A stretch of 64,000 bases of DNA, from positions 177,774,726-177,838,725 of the forward strand of contig CM054062.1 of the NCBI GenBank assembly GCA_028641055.1, given 5' to 3'. The first letter of the stretch is position 1. Every line of letters starts with the position of its first letter. Shown here piece by piece: positions 46,661 to 59,300 of the stretch. The notes beneath the pieces were generated by a model, which had not been told where the DNA came from, made no database searches, and saw only the letters and a program-made list of their open reading frames with translations. The DNA comes from Alopecurus myosuroides. Its lineage: Eukaryota > Streptophyta > Magnoliopsida > Poales > Poaceae. The position numbers and the translations under genes were made by a program.

Positions 46661-48880
46661 GCGTTGAAGCGCATAACGCCCCAGTCCAGGCCGTTATGGT
46701 GGCAGCCACGTGGAATTTCTCGTCCACAGTGGCACGGTCAATAACGCGTCAGGTACCCGCGTTATGCTAGAGAGCATAACACATTATAGGCGGGCGTTAT
46801 GGAATAGGGTTATTTTTAATTTTTTGGTTCAAGGGGTTAGAGTGTGATTTTGATGCGGCAAAAGGTCATTTATGTAAAATTTCACTCTAATGTGCACATA
46901 GTTGGTGGTTTCTGCAAAAAAAACATGAAAAGTGAGTAGTTTGCGCAAAAATGACGGCAATAGTCGGGGTTTTCTGCAATTTCCTTGTGAAGATTAATGC
47001 ATTACCAAACATTGAGCCTCTTATTCTCTCTTGATGAATGAATTGTTGGATATATGAGCAATTGTCCATGTGATTTAATTCATAAAAAAGTAAATAAAAT
47101 ATGTCTAGAAAACACATGAAACAAACTAGACATGCAATCTACCAAAAAGTATGGAATGATCGATTCTAAGAAAATTGATAGATATAGAACATGTAGCATC
47201 ATGCTAAACGGAATTGTAGCAAACACATACGGCGCAGAAATAAAACCTCTTGTGTTGGTTGGAGTAGACATGTTATCGAAGCGGTCGTCGACATTGGGGA
47301 AGAAGCCGTCATCCAATAAGTAGTCGTCATCGTCCGTGTTGATGAAGAAGCCAGTAGTCGCGCGATGATACTTGCATGTGCACAGACTCGTTATTGCATG
47401 ATTTTGCGGAAGTATGATCTTCCGAATTATATCGATCCCACAGAGATCTGATCTGGCAAAGGGTTTCTTAAATGTTGTCTATATCACACACAAGGTGCAG
47501 ACTTATGTGAACTAACTTACAGAGTTTTGACTCACGTAGACCTGTAGAAAACAGTGGTTTAGTTGTACTAAAATAAAGAGGTGAATAGTGCCAAATGTAA
47601 ATATAAAGTAAACAAAATACAAAAAAAGGATGTGTTTACTACTTATGGATGGAATAGGTGCGAATGGGTTTGAGTTCATGTGAATGTGAATGTGCCAAAT
47701 GGTGGAAACGGATATGTGATTCATATTCTTGTCTATTGAATAGTCAATAGGCGAGTCACCCTAGAGTATTCAAACATATCCGTGCTTGGATTGTTCATCA
47801 CTGTTGTCTTGCCCATATGTCATGGTCAGTTTAGCTATTTAAAACTACAAAGGTTAGACAAATGCTTTAAGTTCTTTGTCTTCTCACAATCCTCGCATGT
47901 CTTCACTCCTCATAGATATCTCCACATGTCACGTTGGAGGTCACGGATTTGTTGAACAACAAGTGATTGTCTATGTAGGTCTTCTTGGATCATGTTACCT
48001 AGGCCCTAGATAGCAAGTATTGTGCAAACCATAGACAAATAATTCTATAAACAGTATTAAAAAGATTTTCACAAATACTATGGAATAAATAGGCATAAAC
48101 ACATCCCACCAATCCCCTACATCCCTCACACCTTGAAGGTTTACTAGCACATGAGAGACATATCAGGTATTTGATGATTGCAAGAGGAAAGTTCATCTAA
48201 ATATTATCGTAGAAAAGCACAATAATTAGTAGATCAACAAGTACCAAACCAGGAGTTCAATCTAGATCAAGGCTTCACAACCATAATCTTATTACAAAGG
48301 ATCTCTATCTATCTCTCTATGTGGCAGAATAGATGGTGTTGAGGAAGACGATCTTCGAACGGATCTCGTAGATGGTTCTTCTTCCCGGATCACTTCCTTC
48401 TCGTTCTTTTTGTTTTTTTTTGCCTTTGTTGCCTTCACCAAAGTTTCACCTTTTAAAGAACTAAAGGCGGTGGCTGGTACGGTCGGTGATGACCGTACCA
48501 CTGGTCGTCAAGTCTCTCTGTAAATTATTTGTAATTTTTTTTCCAGAATTGCTTGATTTGCTCCGATTGTTATTAATATCCTTCATTTCCTTGTTTATAT
48601 AAATCCTGAAATCTCAATAAAGAATTGAAACATCTTCAAACATTGCGATGTTTGGATTAGCGTGAGAGAAAAAAACAAATAAAAACCAACTAAAACTTGG
48701 GGAAATGGCAAGAGAAAATCATGCATAAAATGGAACCATCAACAAAAAAAATCTAGAACTAGGGCATGAAGTGTTTGAGGTGAAATTAAAAACCTACAGA
48801 ACTTTATTCGCATAACTATCATGATAGTAGAAATGTTATAGTATGAATTTTCAAGAACACCATTATTGCTAATGCTATGA
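46661..48880. other. Boundary region without a recognisable gene
   Basis: About 2.2 kb next to the nest. Open frames are short and have no recognised motifs. The first 150 bp contain several copies of the word ATAACGC or its complement (GCGTTAT), suggesting an old inverted-repeat transposon end. The ATCGATCCCACAGAGATCTG word near 47430 resembles LTR-end sequences of grass retroelements. Probably degraded transposons. Confidence 0.4.
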
Positions 48881-48892
48881 AAAAAAATTAAA

Positions 48893-49360
48893 CTTGGGAA
48901 AGTCGGTTTTGATGAACATGATATTTTTAGTCTCCGAAACTTGAAGGAGAAAAGTCACTTTTATGATATTGTGCCTCCCATATATGATGGTTACTGTGAT
49001 GAATATGATATTTTCAGTCCACCTACTTTGGACGATAAAATTGAACATAATTATAATATTATTCCTATCTATGATGATTATGATGAGAAGAAAGTTGCGA
49101 TCTATGATGATTATTGTGATAATACTTGTTCCATGAATAATAATGATAGCTATTTTGTTGAATTTTCTCCTACAATAATTAATGAGAATGACTATACTTA
49201 TGCGGAGAAAATTAATACTTTTATGCATGTGGATCATGATAAAAATACTTTATGTGATACTTATATTGTTGACTCAATCAATTCTGAGAGATCGGTTGCC
49301 TCCTCTTCCTCGGCCGCAATATCTAGCCGATTCAGCATATCTTCGATGCTCTCTGTATAG
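48893..49360 (+). pseudogene. Retroelement ORF remnant with YDDY repeats
   Basis: The frame is open from about 48893 to the stop at 49358-49360. The protein is acidic and Tyr/Asp/Asn-rich, with repeated units of the type (I/P)IYD-D/G-Y and DEYDIFSPPTLDDKI. Such repeat-rich frames are familiar from Triticeae gypsy elements. No LTR or polymerase is attached and the last 25 residues are Ser-rich low complexity. Probably a fragment, not a host gene. Confidence 0.45.
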
Positions 49361-49843
49361 GAGTGATGGCACCCCATTCTTCATCCCCCGCTCTAGATGC
49401 GGCCCCTTACGACGCTTCCGCATCTTCCGGTTGCGTCCACTTTCCCATCCGTTTTTCCGCCATGGCTTGGGATCCTAGAGATAGTTCACAAATTAGCCCG
49501 AGGTTAGACCTGGTGTCTGCAGCTTGCCAAAAAATCTGACCGGGCCAATAGGCTATAAGAGAGTAAACTGGGCTATTAATGGACCAAATTATACAAATAT
49601 ATATATTAAAATCTTTTGGGCTGGACGGGTCATGGCCCGGTTTTGCTTCAACTAAGCTCCGCCCCTGCTGGTGAGTTTGGTCTTTCATCGATCAGAAAAG
49701 ATCCAAGATCGGCGACGGCTAGATCCTAAGCGATCGCAGGAAGAGACGTAGACCCTAAAACAAAAGGGTATATTTACAGTGTGACTTTGTAGGTGCGTCC
49801 AAAAAACTAATGCATCAGGGTAGACGCGTCATGTACGTCTGTA
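49361..49843. other. Intergenic, no gene seen
   Basis: Short frames only. The region 49500-49660 is AT-rich with GGGCTGGACGGGTCATGGCC-type words typical of hAT or other DNA-transposon ends, but no paired terminus was found. Confidence 0.35.
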
Positions 49844-49936
49844 CTCCCTCCGTTCCAAAATACTTGACTTCCATTTGTGTAAATATGAATGCACCTATAG
49901 ACTAAAACATGTCTAGATACACCTAAAAGTCATCTA
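49844..49936 (+). mobile_element. Stowaway MITE, 3' end missing
   Basis: It starts TA-CTCCCTCCGTTCCAAAATACTTG, the standard grass Stowaway terminus. Its other terminus is missing where a second Stowaway begins. Confidence 0.7.
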
Positions 49937-50054
49937 CTCCCCCGTCTCAAATTAATTATCGCAAAGTTTGATAAAAATGGATGTATCTAACACTAAATTA
50001 TATCCAGATACATCCACTTTTGTCAAACTTTGTGACAATTAATTTAAGAGGGAG
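49937..50054 (+). mobile_element. Stowaway MITE (118 bp), inserted beside or in another
   Basis: Terminal inverted repeats CTCCC...GGGAG extend inward (TCTCAAATTAATT against AATTAATTTAAGA), and the arms pair over most of the length (GATGTATCTAACAC against TATCCAGATACATC). A TA dinucleotide flanks the left end. Confidence 0.7.
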
Positions 50055-50241
50055 AAAGTAATATAGAAAGGAGGAAGTGGTGGAATACTTTCTCAGCTTC
50101 CTTTTGGGTTTCTTTGCGAGGAAATCTGATACGATTCTTAATTTTGTTGGAATATTTAAGCCCTAACCAAGACAACGGCATCGTAGTTTATGTATCCGGG
50201 ACCAGGCGTGGTGGGACTACCAATGGATCATACGGGAGAAA
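50055..50241. other. Intergenic, no gene seen
   Basis: A short spacer between the MITE cluster and the Helitron start. Open frames crossing it run into the Helitron and have no coding character. Confidence 0.3.
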
Positions 50242-53115
50242 TCTTTACCTAATAATAAAGGCATTAAGCCTTCCTTGGCTGGTTAGTTGGTTAGTTGGTC
50301 AGTCGGTTGTTTTTCGGTTTTTTGTTCCACAATTACAATATCAACCCGCGGTCTCAACTTACCTTTGTGAATACGTGTACATTATGGAAGGCTCCACGAG
50401 CCGGGAAGAATTCCAACTCCAGCAAAAGAAACATGCCCCGTCAGCGAACATATGGGTTGTATTTACGCTTCCAAACGTGGCTTCACCGAATCCTACTATA
50501 CTGCGTGAGCCAAAGTGTAAGAATCATGTCATACTACGTAAGCCCAAAGTGGGTAGGAGTACTTTTTTCGTCTGTCGTTCGCAACGGTTCGTATGTCCGC
50601 TCGCCCGCGCTTACGTCGTCCGTGTAGGCTCAATTGTTTCATCGCTCGCCAGCCTTAAGCCCACGAGGAAGATTACGCCCGATCTGGTTAACAATCGGTT
50701 TAAGCTTTCATGTAAGAAAATAACTCCACGACGATTTTGGTTTGTTTAGGAAACAAGATCGACCAACGCGAAAACTACCCTCTATATAAGTGCCCGACAC
50801 ACGACAATCGATTGAACAAGCCAAGTTGGAGCGAGATCAACAACCGAATCCCCTACGACACTCTCCCTGTCACGTTCAGACTCGGCTACCGTGTCTCCCC
50901 CGCACCCGCAGTCGGCGAGGAAGACCGGTCGCCACCATTGGTTTCAGAGAACACCGATCCCATGAACCTGGAGAACTCCACGAAAGTGCCTCTCGGGTCG
51001 ACGTCCAAGGACGACGTGACGATGGTTCTAAGGATGGAGTAGGCTTCATGCTATTCCGGACCACGATGAGGACGCACAGTTCATCGGCGTCGCGGATGGC
51101 ATGGGCGGTACCGTGATCGCGGCGTTGTCATGCGGGATCCTGACGAGTGCACTCAAGCGCATCTTGGCAATCGATCCCGTATGTCCCCTACATGCTGCTG
51201 GAGATGGCGTATAGCGAGACAGATGCGTTTGCTGCGTCCAGACCTTCGGGTTTCCATGGCAGTACTCTCTTGCTGGCCGGCACGGCACTCTAATGGGTGC
51301 ACACCGGTAACAACGATTTGGCCATGCTCCGAGAGACAAGATCGTGCGCTGCTCGCGGGCGCGCAAAACTAATTCAACTGTCGTTCTAGACCAATGCACG
51401 CAGGAACATGCATGAACAGTGTCGCCAAAGCGGACGCTGGGGAGATGCCGGTGAGGGATGGAGACAACATGGTGGTCGGTAAGGACGCGATGTTGATCGA
51501 GCGGTTTGTGCGGATGGACATGGACATGGCGGAGGGATACTCGCCCTAAGAACATCGAAGACATCGCGGACATCACACATGGGAGATGGTGGATCCAAAT
51601 GAAAGTCTCGCCGTTCATCGCTGATAGGAAGACCCAAGCCGCTGGACATAACTTTTACGACGGGGAAGCCGGACGACATCCGCACGGCTCAAGGGATGAC
51701 CCTATCCGCGCGGAAGTGGAGCCTGCAGACGAGGATGGTCCCAGTGGATCGTCACAGAGGAGTGGACGGGCGAGATGAGGCGTAGCCTGGTAACGATGAG
51801 CTGCCGCACCACATGGAGGAGAGGTGGCGGCACATCTTTTTTGTGGGCGTCACACGGCCTGCTGTCGTTGACCCCTCCTTGCTCTGCTCATTGTGCGTAC
51901 TCGCTCTGCTTGCAATGGTGTAGTTTGCTGCTTGATGAAGGTGCTATTCTTGGGTGCAATGGCAGCCAGATAGCAATGAAACTAATAATCTCACTCACAC
52001 TTTGAAATTGAGCTGCAAAAGGATAGCTGATTTTTTTCACACTGATGGTTTATATAGCTTGACTGAGACAGGGGCAAAAAGCTAGCTAGAGCAAAATTTC
52101 ATTGGAGTAAGCTTGTTACTTATGTTGTATTCATCCACTGATAAGCAAACCGTAACAGACTAATTCAGTCAGGATTAGAAGAATTTGGTTGCTGGGTATT
52201 AAATCGTTTAAGTGTTTCCATATTCCACGAGACTCCAGTTCACAAATGTAGCAGAACTATGCGAAGTGCTAAGACCGAAGTAGTAACAGCCAATATAGCA
52301 CACTGTAACTGCCTCTAATTAGCTCATTCTAAAGTTTAGTTTAATTGCTTGGTTTTCATATCTGAAAAAGTTGAACAGCCAATTCAAACCATTGCCAAGA
52401 TGACATGCAGTCTGATTAAGTAATAAAGTGAAATCATCATACTTGATTTTTATTGGAATGGTTGAAGTACATTCGGCTATGAATTCCTTTCCTTTTTCTA
52501 TTGACAATCCTTAGTTGTGCATTTGTGGTATGGTGTGACTGTGCGAAGGAGTTGCAAGGCTTTTGAAGCTCCAGGTTATTCTGGTGCACAAGTGAAACTT
52601 CAAGTGTTTTCTTTATCTGAACTTCAAGTGCTGAAAGTGACGTACATGATGGTCTTAAAAATATTTTCTTGCTTTTTCTTATACAGTTCACCAAGTGGAT
52701 TTTGGCCAAATTTATATTAGTATATCTGACCATTTGTTTTATGAGAATAGGCTCATGCAGAGCCTATCTTGAGGACTACATATATATTGTTGTGGTTCAT
52801 ATTGTACATTGATTGTGATGCATAATATGAAGAAATTAACAAATGTTAAAGTATATATGTCCAAGATAGTTGTTTTGTTTTTTAATGTAATTGCATTTCC
52901 TTATACCAACTCAATATTTTTCTATATAGAAGTTTTTCGTACTAGGACCAGATCAGAACAACACGAGCTCATGCTCATTCTAAAACAGAAAATTTGGGGA
53001 AAACTTGAACATTTGTATTTAATGTTCTGTCGCGCAGCATGGGTACTTGACAATACTTTTTTTTGTTCTCAAGCTATTTTTTTCCCGTTGCAACGCACGA
53101 CATATTTACTACTAG
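50242..53115 (+). mobile_element. Probable Helitron (2,874 bp) carrying a gene fragment
   Basis: The 5' end reads TCTTTACCTAATAATAAAG, directly after an A. The 3' end reads CCCGTTGCAACGCACGACAT, then CTAG, directly before a T. TC start, CTRR end, A/T insertion site and an almost palindromic GC-rich word about 25 bp before the end are Helitron hallmarks. These particular end words recur in grass genomes. The 3' stem has decayed (CACGAC where CACGGG would pair with CCCGT). No Rep/helicase is encoded, so it is non-autonomous. It contains a broken PP2C fragment, consistent with Helitron gene capture. Confidence 0.6.
51030..51690 (+). pseudogene. Protein phosphatase 2C gene fragment, broken
   Basis: Recognisable PP2C motifs are spread over three frames. 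DHDEDAQFIGVADGMGG (51059-51109) is the metal-binding D-G-x-x-G region. PSGFHGSTLLLAG, then WVHTGNNDLAMLR (about 51243-51340), corresponds to the G-S-T-A and G-D-S-G strands. GDNMVVGKDAML (about 51440-51475) corresponds to the G-D-x-x-x-x-x-D-G-L helix, and GKPDDI (about 51663-51680) to the final metal-binding G-G-x-D-D motif. Frameshifts near 51045, between 51120 and 51240, and near 51660, plus an in-frame TAA near 51291, rule out a phosphatase. The layout matches the plant family with the short F-V-G-V-A-D-G core. It lies inside the Helitron and is on its plus strand. Confidence 0.7.
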
Positions 53116-54312
53116 TAGTAATAATCGAGATAAAACCGACGCCCGAGCGAGGGATGGACAGGCGAGTTTGCTCGCTGCCGTGAAGTCTGGAGAAAAGATT
53201 CATTGCCAACGAAAAAATGACACCTTTTTTTTCCAGATATAAAATCCCCACTCCGCTATGGATGCGCGTAAACAAAGAGCGAAACATGGCATGTGCAACC
53301 GTGCGCACAGCAGCGCACGACCTACCCAATTCACCATTCACGCTCGACTCCCAACTACTCCAGATTAGATTAGATTTTTGGTTGTGGCTGCGAGCTCGTC
53401 TTCGCTATGAACTGTACCAACTTTGGTTGCAAAAACCAATAAAATTCACCGCCTCACCCTTCCACGGGGTGACCTGCCCGTTGTGGTACCACGTGACGAT
53501 CGAACGAGTAAACATAATAATCCGTTTCAGGTGCGGCCGAGGAAGCGTCCACGAGGCCGTGACGCCGTTGATGCACACGGCACACCTCACAGCCTCAGCC
53601 TGGAGCGTTAACTGCGATCCGTGGAGTGTTGACTTTGCGCTGGCAGACTGATATTAATCCCGGTACGGACAAGTCGATGCCTGCAAATATTAGACACGGA
53701 GCCGCGGGGCCCGGGGAAATTAACCACGCAATCACTGTGGTAGTTCCACAGACGAGACCGGCAATCTAGAACCAGAAAGAATTTCACCGGCCAGGGCCGA
53801 CAGAGACTTTTGGATCACCGAGGCCCTGGCAGCGTTTTGGACGTGGTTCGGAAGGGAACCTACGGCTGGGGTGGGGAACGTGGCGTGTCGTCCTTGAGCG
53901 ACGCTGGCTACTTCGTGTGTACCGTTACGATGGTGACGAGGGCCACGAATCATGGCACCCATGGCTTTTCTTTGTTTTACCCACCTCCCTATCTACACAA
54001 TCTTCGGTGCTGGGATGGCGTAAACTGCACAATAGTACCGCCGGTGGCTTTTCCGACTTTTCGGCTTTAAGATTACACACGACCATGTGGCCGAATCTCG
54101 TGGTCTGTTCTTGTCAGTTTTTTTTTTATAATTCTCCGTCACTTCCAGATGTACCGTTAGGACGATTATTCATTCAGCAGGTCAAGCGTCATTAAGTCAT
54201 CCAGATATATTCTCCCTGTTCAGATTTGATCTACATTTGGACTCTATAATTTGTTCTCAATAGTGTATGAGATTATTAGTCCCCTAACGCGACCAAGGCT
54301 TAATTCTATTGG
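53116..54312. other. Intergenic, no gene supported
   Basis: It holds GC-moderate sequence with several short frames. A TATA-like word (ATATAAAAT, about 53238) precedes an ATG at 53259, but the frame is only about 37 codons. No family recognised. Confidence 0.35.
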
Positions 54313-54466
54313 CATCCCTCCGTTTAATCAACGTGCTAGTTTAAGTGGGATTTTACAATTATCACGACACGACTAATTAAGGTAATAAATAATTACAAGA
54401 CTTATTTGAAGATAATTTCGGGACAAATAGAAATCCCCTAGGGGACTAGTAATGACGGAGGGAGTA
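54313..54466 (+). mobile_element. Stowaway-like MITE
   Basis: TCCCTCCGTTTAATC on the left pairs with ATGACGGAGGGAGTA on the right, about 150 bp apart in AT-rich sequence. Inner arms also share CTAGTTTAAGT/GGGGACTAG words only loosely, so this is less certain than the other MITEs. Confidence 0.5.
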
Positions 54467-55299
54467 TTTTGAATAGAGATTCCACCTTCACAATTAAGAT
54501 GAGAGAGGCCATACACATGCACATGACTTGCATACTTAATCTTGGTTTAATCAATTGATGCTTTATTTCTTGCGAGACCATTGTGATGCATGCTAGTAGT
54601 GTATGTGCAAAGGTAATCATAATAAATGTTAGTCTAACTTATCTAAGGGAGAGTACACTAAAATTTTCTGTTTTAAAGAAAAAGACATGTACAAATTGAG
54701 ATAGAGTAACCAAAAGAACGCATGAGTCAAATTTATTTCTTCATTTTTTTCCGCTGATGTCTTTTCAACAGCAAGATCGCTAAATTCTTTGTCGTGACGA
54801 AGAAACACATGAGCATTATATTTTTGAAGAACCGTATTTTGTTATATTAATTATTTTCCTTGATGCTTAAATTTAGTTTTCCTTACAAAATTCTACTCTG
54901 AATTTAATGTTGAATATTCTTTATTTAGTTAACATTTAATACTCCCAACTCAACATTCTGCATGTCGGACATCCCAGTCCTCAGTGTTTTAAATTTGAAA
55001 ACCGGAAGCCCCCAATACTATCATTATTTAATGTTACCAATTTCAAATTTTCCTAGGATTTGTTAATCAGATTTAATACGTCCAATCATCACGGATATAA
55101 AGACCTAATTCCTCTGGAGGGCATTGTTGTCAATTGGCCTGACGTTTCCCACCGACCGACGGCCTGCTTTCATGCCCAGCATTCAAACCCCAAGCGCACT
55201 CCACGGGTACACAAAACACCAGGCCAGTGGCAGGACAGTAAATACCCGCAAACCACAGTGTCAATTCCCCATTTCGTCCTCCTTCATTTAAACCCGCAT
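54467..55299. promoter_or_regulatory. Upstream region of the CIP7-like gene
   Basis: AT-rich intergenic DNA that turns GC-rich after about 55130. There is a weak TATA-like TTTAAA at about 55288, then pyrimidine-rich CCCATTTCC/CTTTTCCTCCC sequence typical of plant transcript starts. No ORF has coding support. The exact start of transcription cannot be read from sequence. Confidence 0.4.
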
Positions 55300-55314
55300 T
55301 CCCCACTTGTCCCT

Positions 55315-55478
55315 TTTCCTCCCGTCCATTTCCTGCACTCCCCATACTCGCTGCTGCAACTGCCCCACGAAAAAAACAAGTCACAGAACAAAAATTCTCC
55401 GTTAGTTCTGAATTCTCGATCCAGTCTGCGGGGCGCCGGATCGGATGCGGGAAGCGGTGGCCGCCGCCGTTCGATCTG
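55315..55478 (+). other. 5' UTR exon 1 of the CIP7-like gene, with a spliced uORF
   Basis: The right end is a good donor (GATCTG|GTGAGG) and the left end is a guess. It is joined to the acceptor TTGTTTGCAG|GTCTTTGA at 56242/56243. An ATG at 55445 opens an upstream ORF that continues across the intron and stops at 56248-56250, encoding MREAVAAAVRSGL (13 residues). Confidence 0.5.
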
Positions 55479-56335
55479 GTGAGGCATTCGCTTGCTGTGA
55501 GTTTTTCACGGGTGTTTTTGGTGCGGTCTCCGGGGGTAGCTTGCTTCAGCTCTAAGCGTGAGGGGGGAAGGGGCCGGTGAGCGGGCGCTGTCGCCTCTGG
55601 TCTCTGGAATCTGGATCCGCGTCCTGTCGCTTCGGTTTTCTGCGAGCCGTGGGGGTGTTGTGTTGCCTGGATCTCTCGGGCTTTGAGTTTTGGTTCTCAA
55701 GGATTTGGGTTTTGGATCCGGGAGCCCCCGTGGTTCCAAACTTTCGATCGGTTAGAAACCTCGCATTTCTGATTCATTGTCCCCAGGGCTTGGTCTAGTA
55801 GCAGAGGTGAAAGATCTGTACTGATTGTACCCGAATTTGGGTTAAACTTGTTTAAGTTGTTTGGTCTCTCACTCATCTATGATTCTGATTTCATGACTGA
55901 ATAAGTTTAAGCACTTACCGTCTGGGCAAGCTCGTAGCGCATGATGCCAGTGTATTGTGTATGTTGATGTTGTAGTTCTAGAAACCCATAAGTTCGTATC
56001 TGATGTGGGAACATAGTGAAGCAGAACGAATGCATCCTGTATCTGTTTGCTCTATGCTAGGTTGCTACCTTGGTGCTGAAAGTGACCTGTATAACCTGTG
56101 TATTGGGGGCATGGGACAGCTAATCAGTTATAGATGTTGGCATATTGGCGTTTGGGTCTTTGCCATTATCATATTCGTTCTTCTTTGTGATATGTTCCCT
56201 ATTGCAAGGTATGTTTGTGATGAATTTTCCTGTTGTTTGCAGGTCTTTGAAGTAGACGAGGAGCTGATCCCATCTGCAGAAATCGTAGTGTAGGAGTTGG
56301 TGGCTATTTGAGCGTTTTGTTGCTTCCTAGGCGCA

Positions 56336-59300
56336 ATGGAGGAGAGAGTTGCTAGCAACCTGGAGCTTGATTCTGCCGTGTTCCATGTGTCCTTAACCAA
56401 AAACAGGTGAAGCACTTCTTTATCGTTCACCGTCAATTGAGCTCATGAAGTTATATTGCAGTGTGCTTCAGATTGTCCTTGTTGCATTTAGCTGAAAACT
56501 GCATTTCATGGATATGCTGTACTGAGCCTTTCGATCTGATATAAATCTTTTGACTCAAGACTCATACAGTTTTGCGAAATTTTTCCTTCTCCAGGTACGA
56601 GGCAATTGCTTGTTGTGAAGAGAGCGCTGAGTCGGTAGCATCTGGTCCTTTTGATCAACTGGTTCTGCACTTGGAGGATGCCAAAAACTTTCAATCTCGT
56701 TCATCAAGTGGCTCCTTTAAGCTGTTATTGGCCGGAGATGCAAAAGGCTCTAGCTGGTTCACCAAATCCACCTTAGAGAGGTATCGCACCTTGGCCTTTT
56801 TCTAGTTCCTTGTGTTACTGTTTTAATCTTTACTAAATTGAACATCCGTATCACTCTACCAGATTTCTACATATCATAAATTCGCCTGATGCATCAAAAA
56901 CGGCGAATGGAATTTTACAGGAGATGTCTCAGCTGGAGGAAACTAGAAAGTTTCATGATTCTCTTTACTCCAAGGTATCACTATTTCGCCCAAAAATTGA
57001 GTAAACCAAATGCACTTTAGCTAAGTTTGATTGGATATTTAAGTCCAGATCTTATCTAAAAAAATAGCAGACGCCGTAATTAATAAAATGCATTGATTTA
57101 TGTAGGAGCAACAAAGTCTTATGGGTGGTGCTTTTACAGGTACGTTTAATGAAAATTTTGCTTCTTCCATTGTTCTTTGTACGTGAAAACCATCACAACC
57201 TTTCATTGTGTATGCACTATGGCTTTTGTCTTCCTTTTATGAAGTTTGTCTAATAGGAATTCATATTTGTTTTTAGTACCATTTTAGTGCTATACGGAGT
57301 GGACCTTTCAAGAAAAATTTAGCTGTACTCTTAGCGGCCCATTAGGTATTCCCTTAATAGAACCAATTCTGGTTTTGAGCCTAATGCTCTTACAGACTAA
57401 CGGTTGATGGATCACATTGCTTAACTGGTTTGGATTTGTGTGTGAGTATTTAGTTCGCGACTTTAGTTCCTTGAGTATTTAGTTGTTGACTTCAATTCTG
57501 AGTATTTTATTAGCGAACCTTTGTGATTTGACGCCTATAAACTAGCAAACCACTAATTTGTTGGCACGTCGAGCCACCATATTTTGCTGAATCCGTCCTT
57601 ACCCGTTAGTTATTCCCTTAATAAAATTCATTTCTGGTTTTGAGCCTAATGCTCTTACAGACTAACGGTTGAAGGATCACATTGCTTAACTGGTTTGGAT
57701 TTGTGTGTGAGTATTTAGTTCGTGACTTTAGTTCCTTGAGTATTTAGTTGTTGACTTCAGTTCTGAGTATTTTATTAGTGAACCTTTGTGATTTGACACC
57801 AATAAGCTAGCAAATCACTAATTTGTTGGCACGTTGAGCCACCATATTTACCTGAATCCGTCCTGGTTGCTCGCTAGTTGCCATACACAACCAATCCTTC
57901 CTTTCTATCCATGATTCTTCTGCCTATCACTGAAAGGAATACAGTTGTCGGCTGCAAATTCTAAGAATGGTCTTTCCGTCCAAAGATTCATCTACACCTT
58001 CTATTGGAAACGTGCTTGTTTATTCTCAGTTCTTTCCCCGTGTTGCACAATATGGCAAAACTTCCCACATGATTTATATAGGCAAAAATCCTTTGGGCAG
58101 ACGTTATTTGCCATAATGGGATAAGTTTTAACCTTCTTTTAATTTCTTTTTATAACTTGAGCCTGCGGCATTTGGCCTGGAAAATGTTTTTATGTTTTCA
58201 AATATTATATCAGGTTCATTGAAAATTTTAACCAGATTTAGAAAGTACTCTATCAACAAAGATAAGCACCAAAGCCTATAGGTTACTGTTATACATCATC
58301 AGGGATCTTTGGTTATGACTTGCAAGCAATTTCTGGACGTGGCAAGGGGTACATACGATATGTTCCTTAATGAATGTCTTATTCTGGCTTATATGGGTAC
58401 AGTGCTTAGTCTATGATGATACTCTTATCTTTGCAGGAGGTCTCTTCAGTACCATTGGCATACCACAACAGGTAATTTTTCCATTTGTGGAAGGTTTCTG
58501 ACTACTTTAGACTTTTGTGCATTTTTATGTTTCAGTTGCTTACATTTTATTTCTAAAATCACTTTCAGGGAAATGTTGGCCCAAATTCCTCCGTGGCTAC
58601 AAAGTAAAGCCTTTTCCTTTTCCTGGTACTCTATTTTGCCCCTCACTTAATTGACATTTTCTATAAATGAACGTGCCAGGAATGAATTACTTCGAGCACT
58701 GGATTTGAGGCTGTCTGCACTGAAAGAAGAGATCATGGTCTTATTGAGTCAAGCAGTTGGCTCTAATTTGTCAAGTAAAGAAATATCAGATTTGTCTACC
58801 TTTGTTCAGCATTTCGGGGCATCAGAGTTTAGGTATGACCCAAAACTATTATGAATTATGTCCTCTTATTTTTGTACATTCAGAAAGTGCATAGAGCCGG
58901 TACTAGCCTGCATAGTTCACCTGTGGGTCCTTCACCTCCTGTCATCATTATACCATCTGATCCTTTCTGACACTCTCCGGAAGCTTCCTAACTTGTATTC
59001 TTGTAATTAGCTCCCTTTGAGAATACAATATCGTCCCCTAATTTTTATAAGCTTCCTAACTTGTGTTTCTTGTTTTTGTTTAGTTGGTTGATGCGTTGCC
59101 TGCTGTTGATCCGGGATTGCCAGTCCTCTGTGCTCGCTCCACAGCACGCTTCTGCTGAGAAGCATGATGATGCACCTAAGATTCGTGATGTGAGCTCGCA
59201 GACCAATATCCAGAGACCTATTACCAGTAATGTCTCCCCAGCAAAGCTTGCACAAGTTGAACGTAAAATGTCAATGGAAAGCGATGAGTCCTCCGAGTCC

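Noticed and set aside
50114..50749. 211-codon frame over the 5' end of the Helitron
   Set aside because: It crosses the Helitron border, has no recognised motif and contains translated terminus sequence.
55060..55482. 140-codon frame just upstream of the CIP7-like gene
   Set aside because: It covers the promoter and 5' UTR exon and ends shortly after the splice donor at 55478; no domain or conservation is visible.
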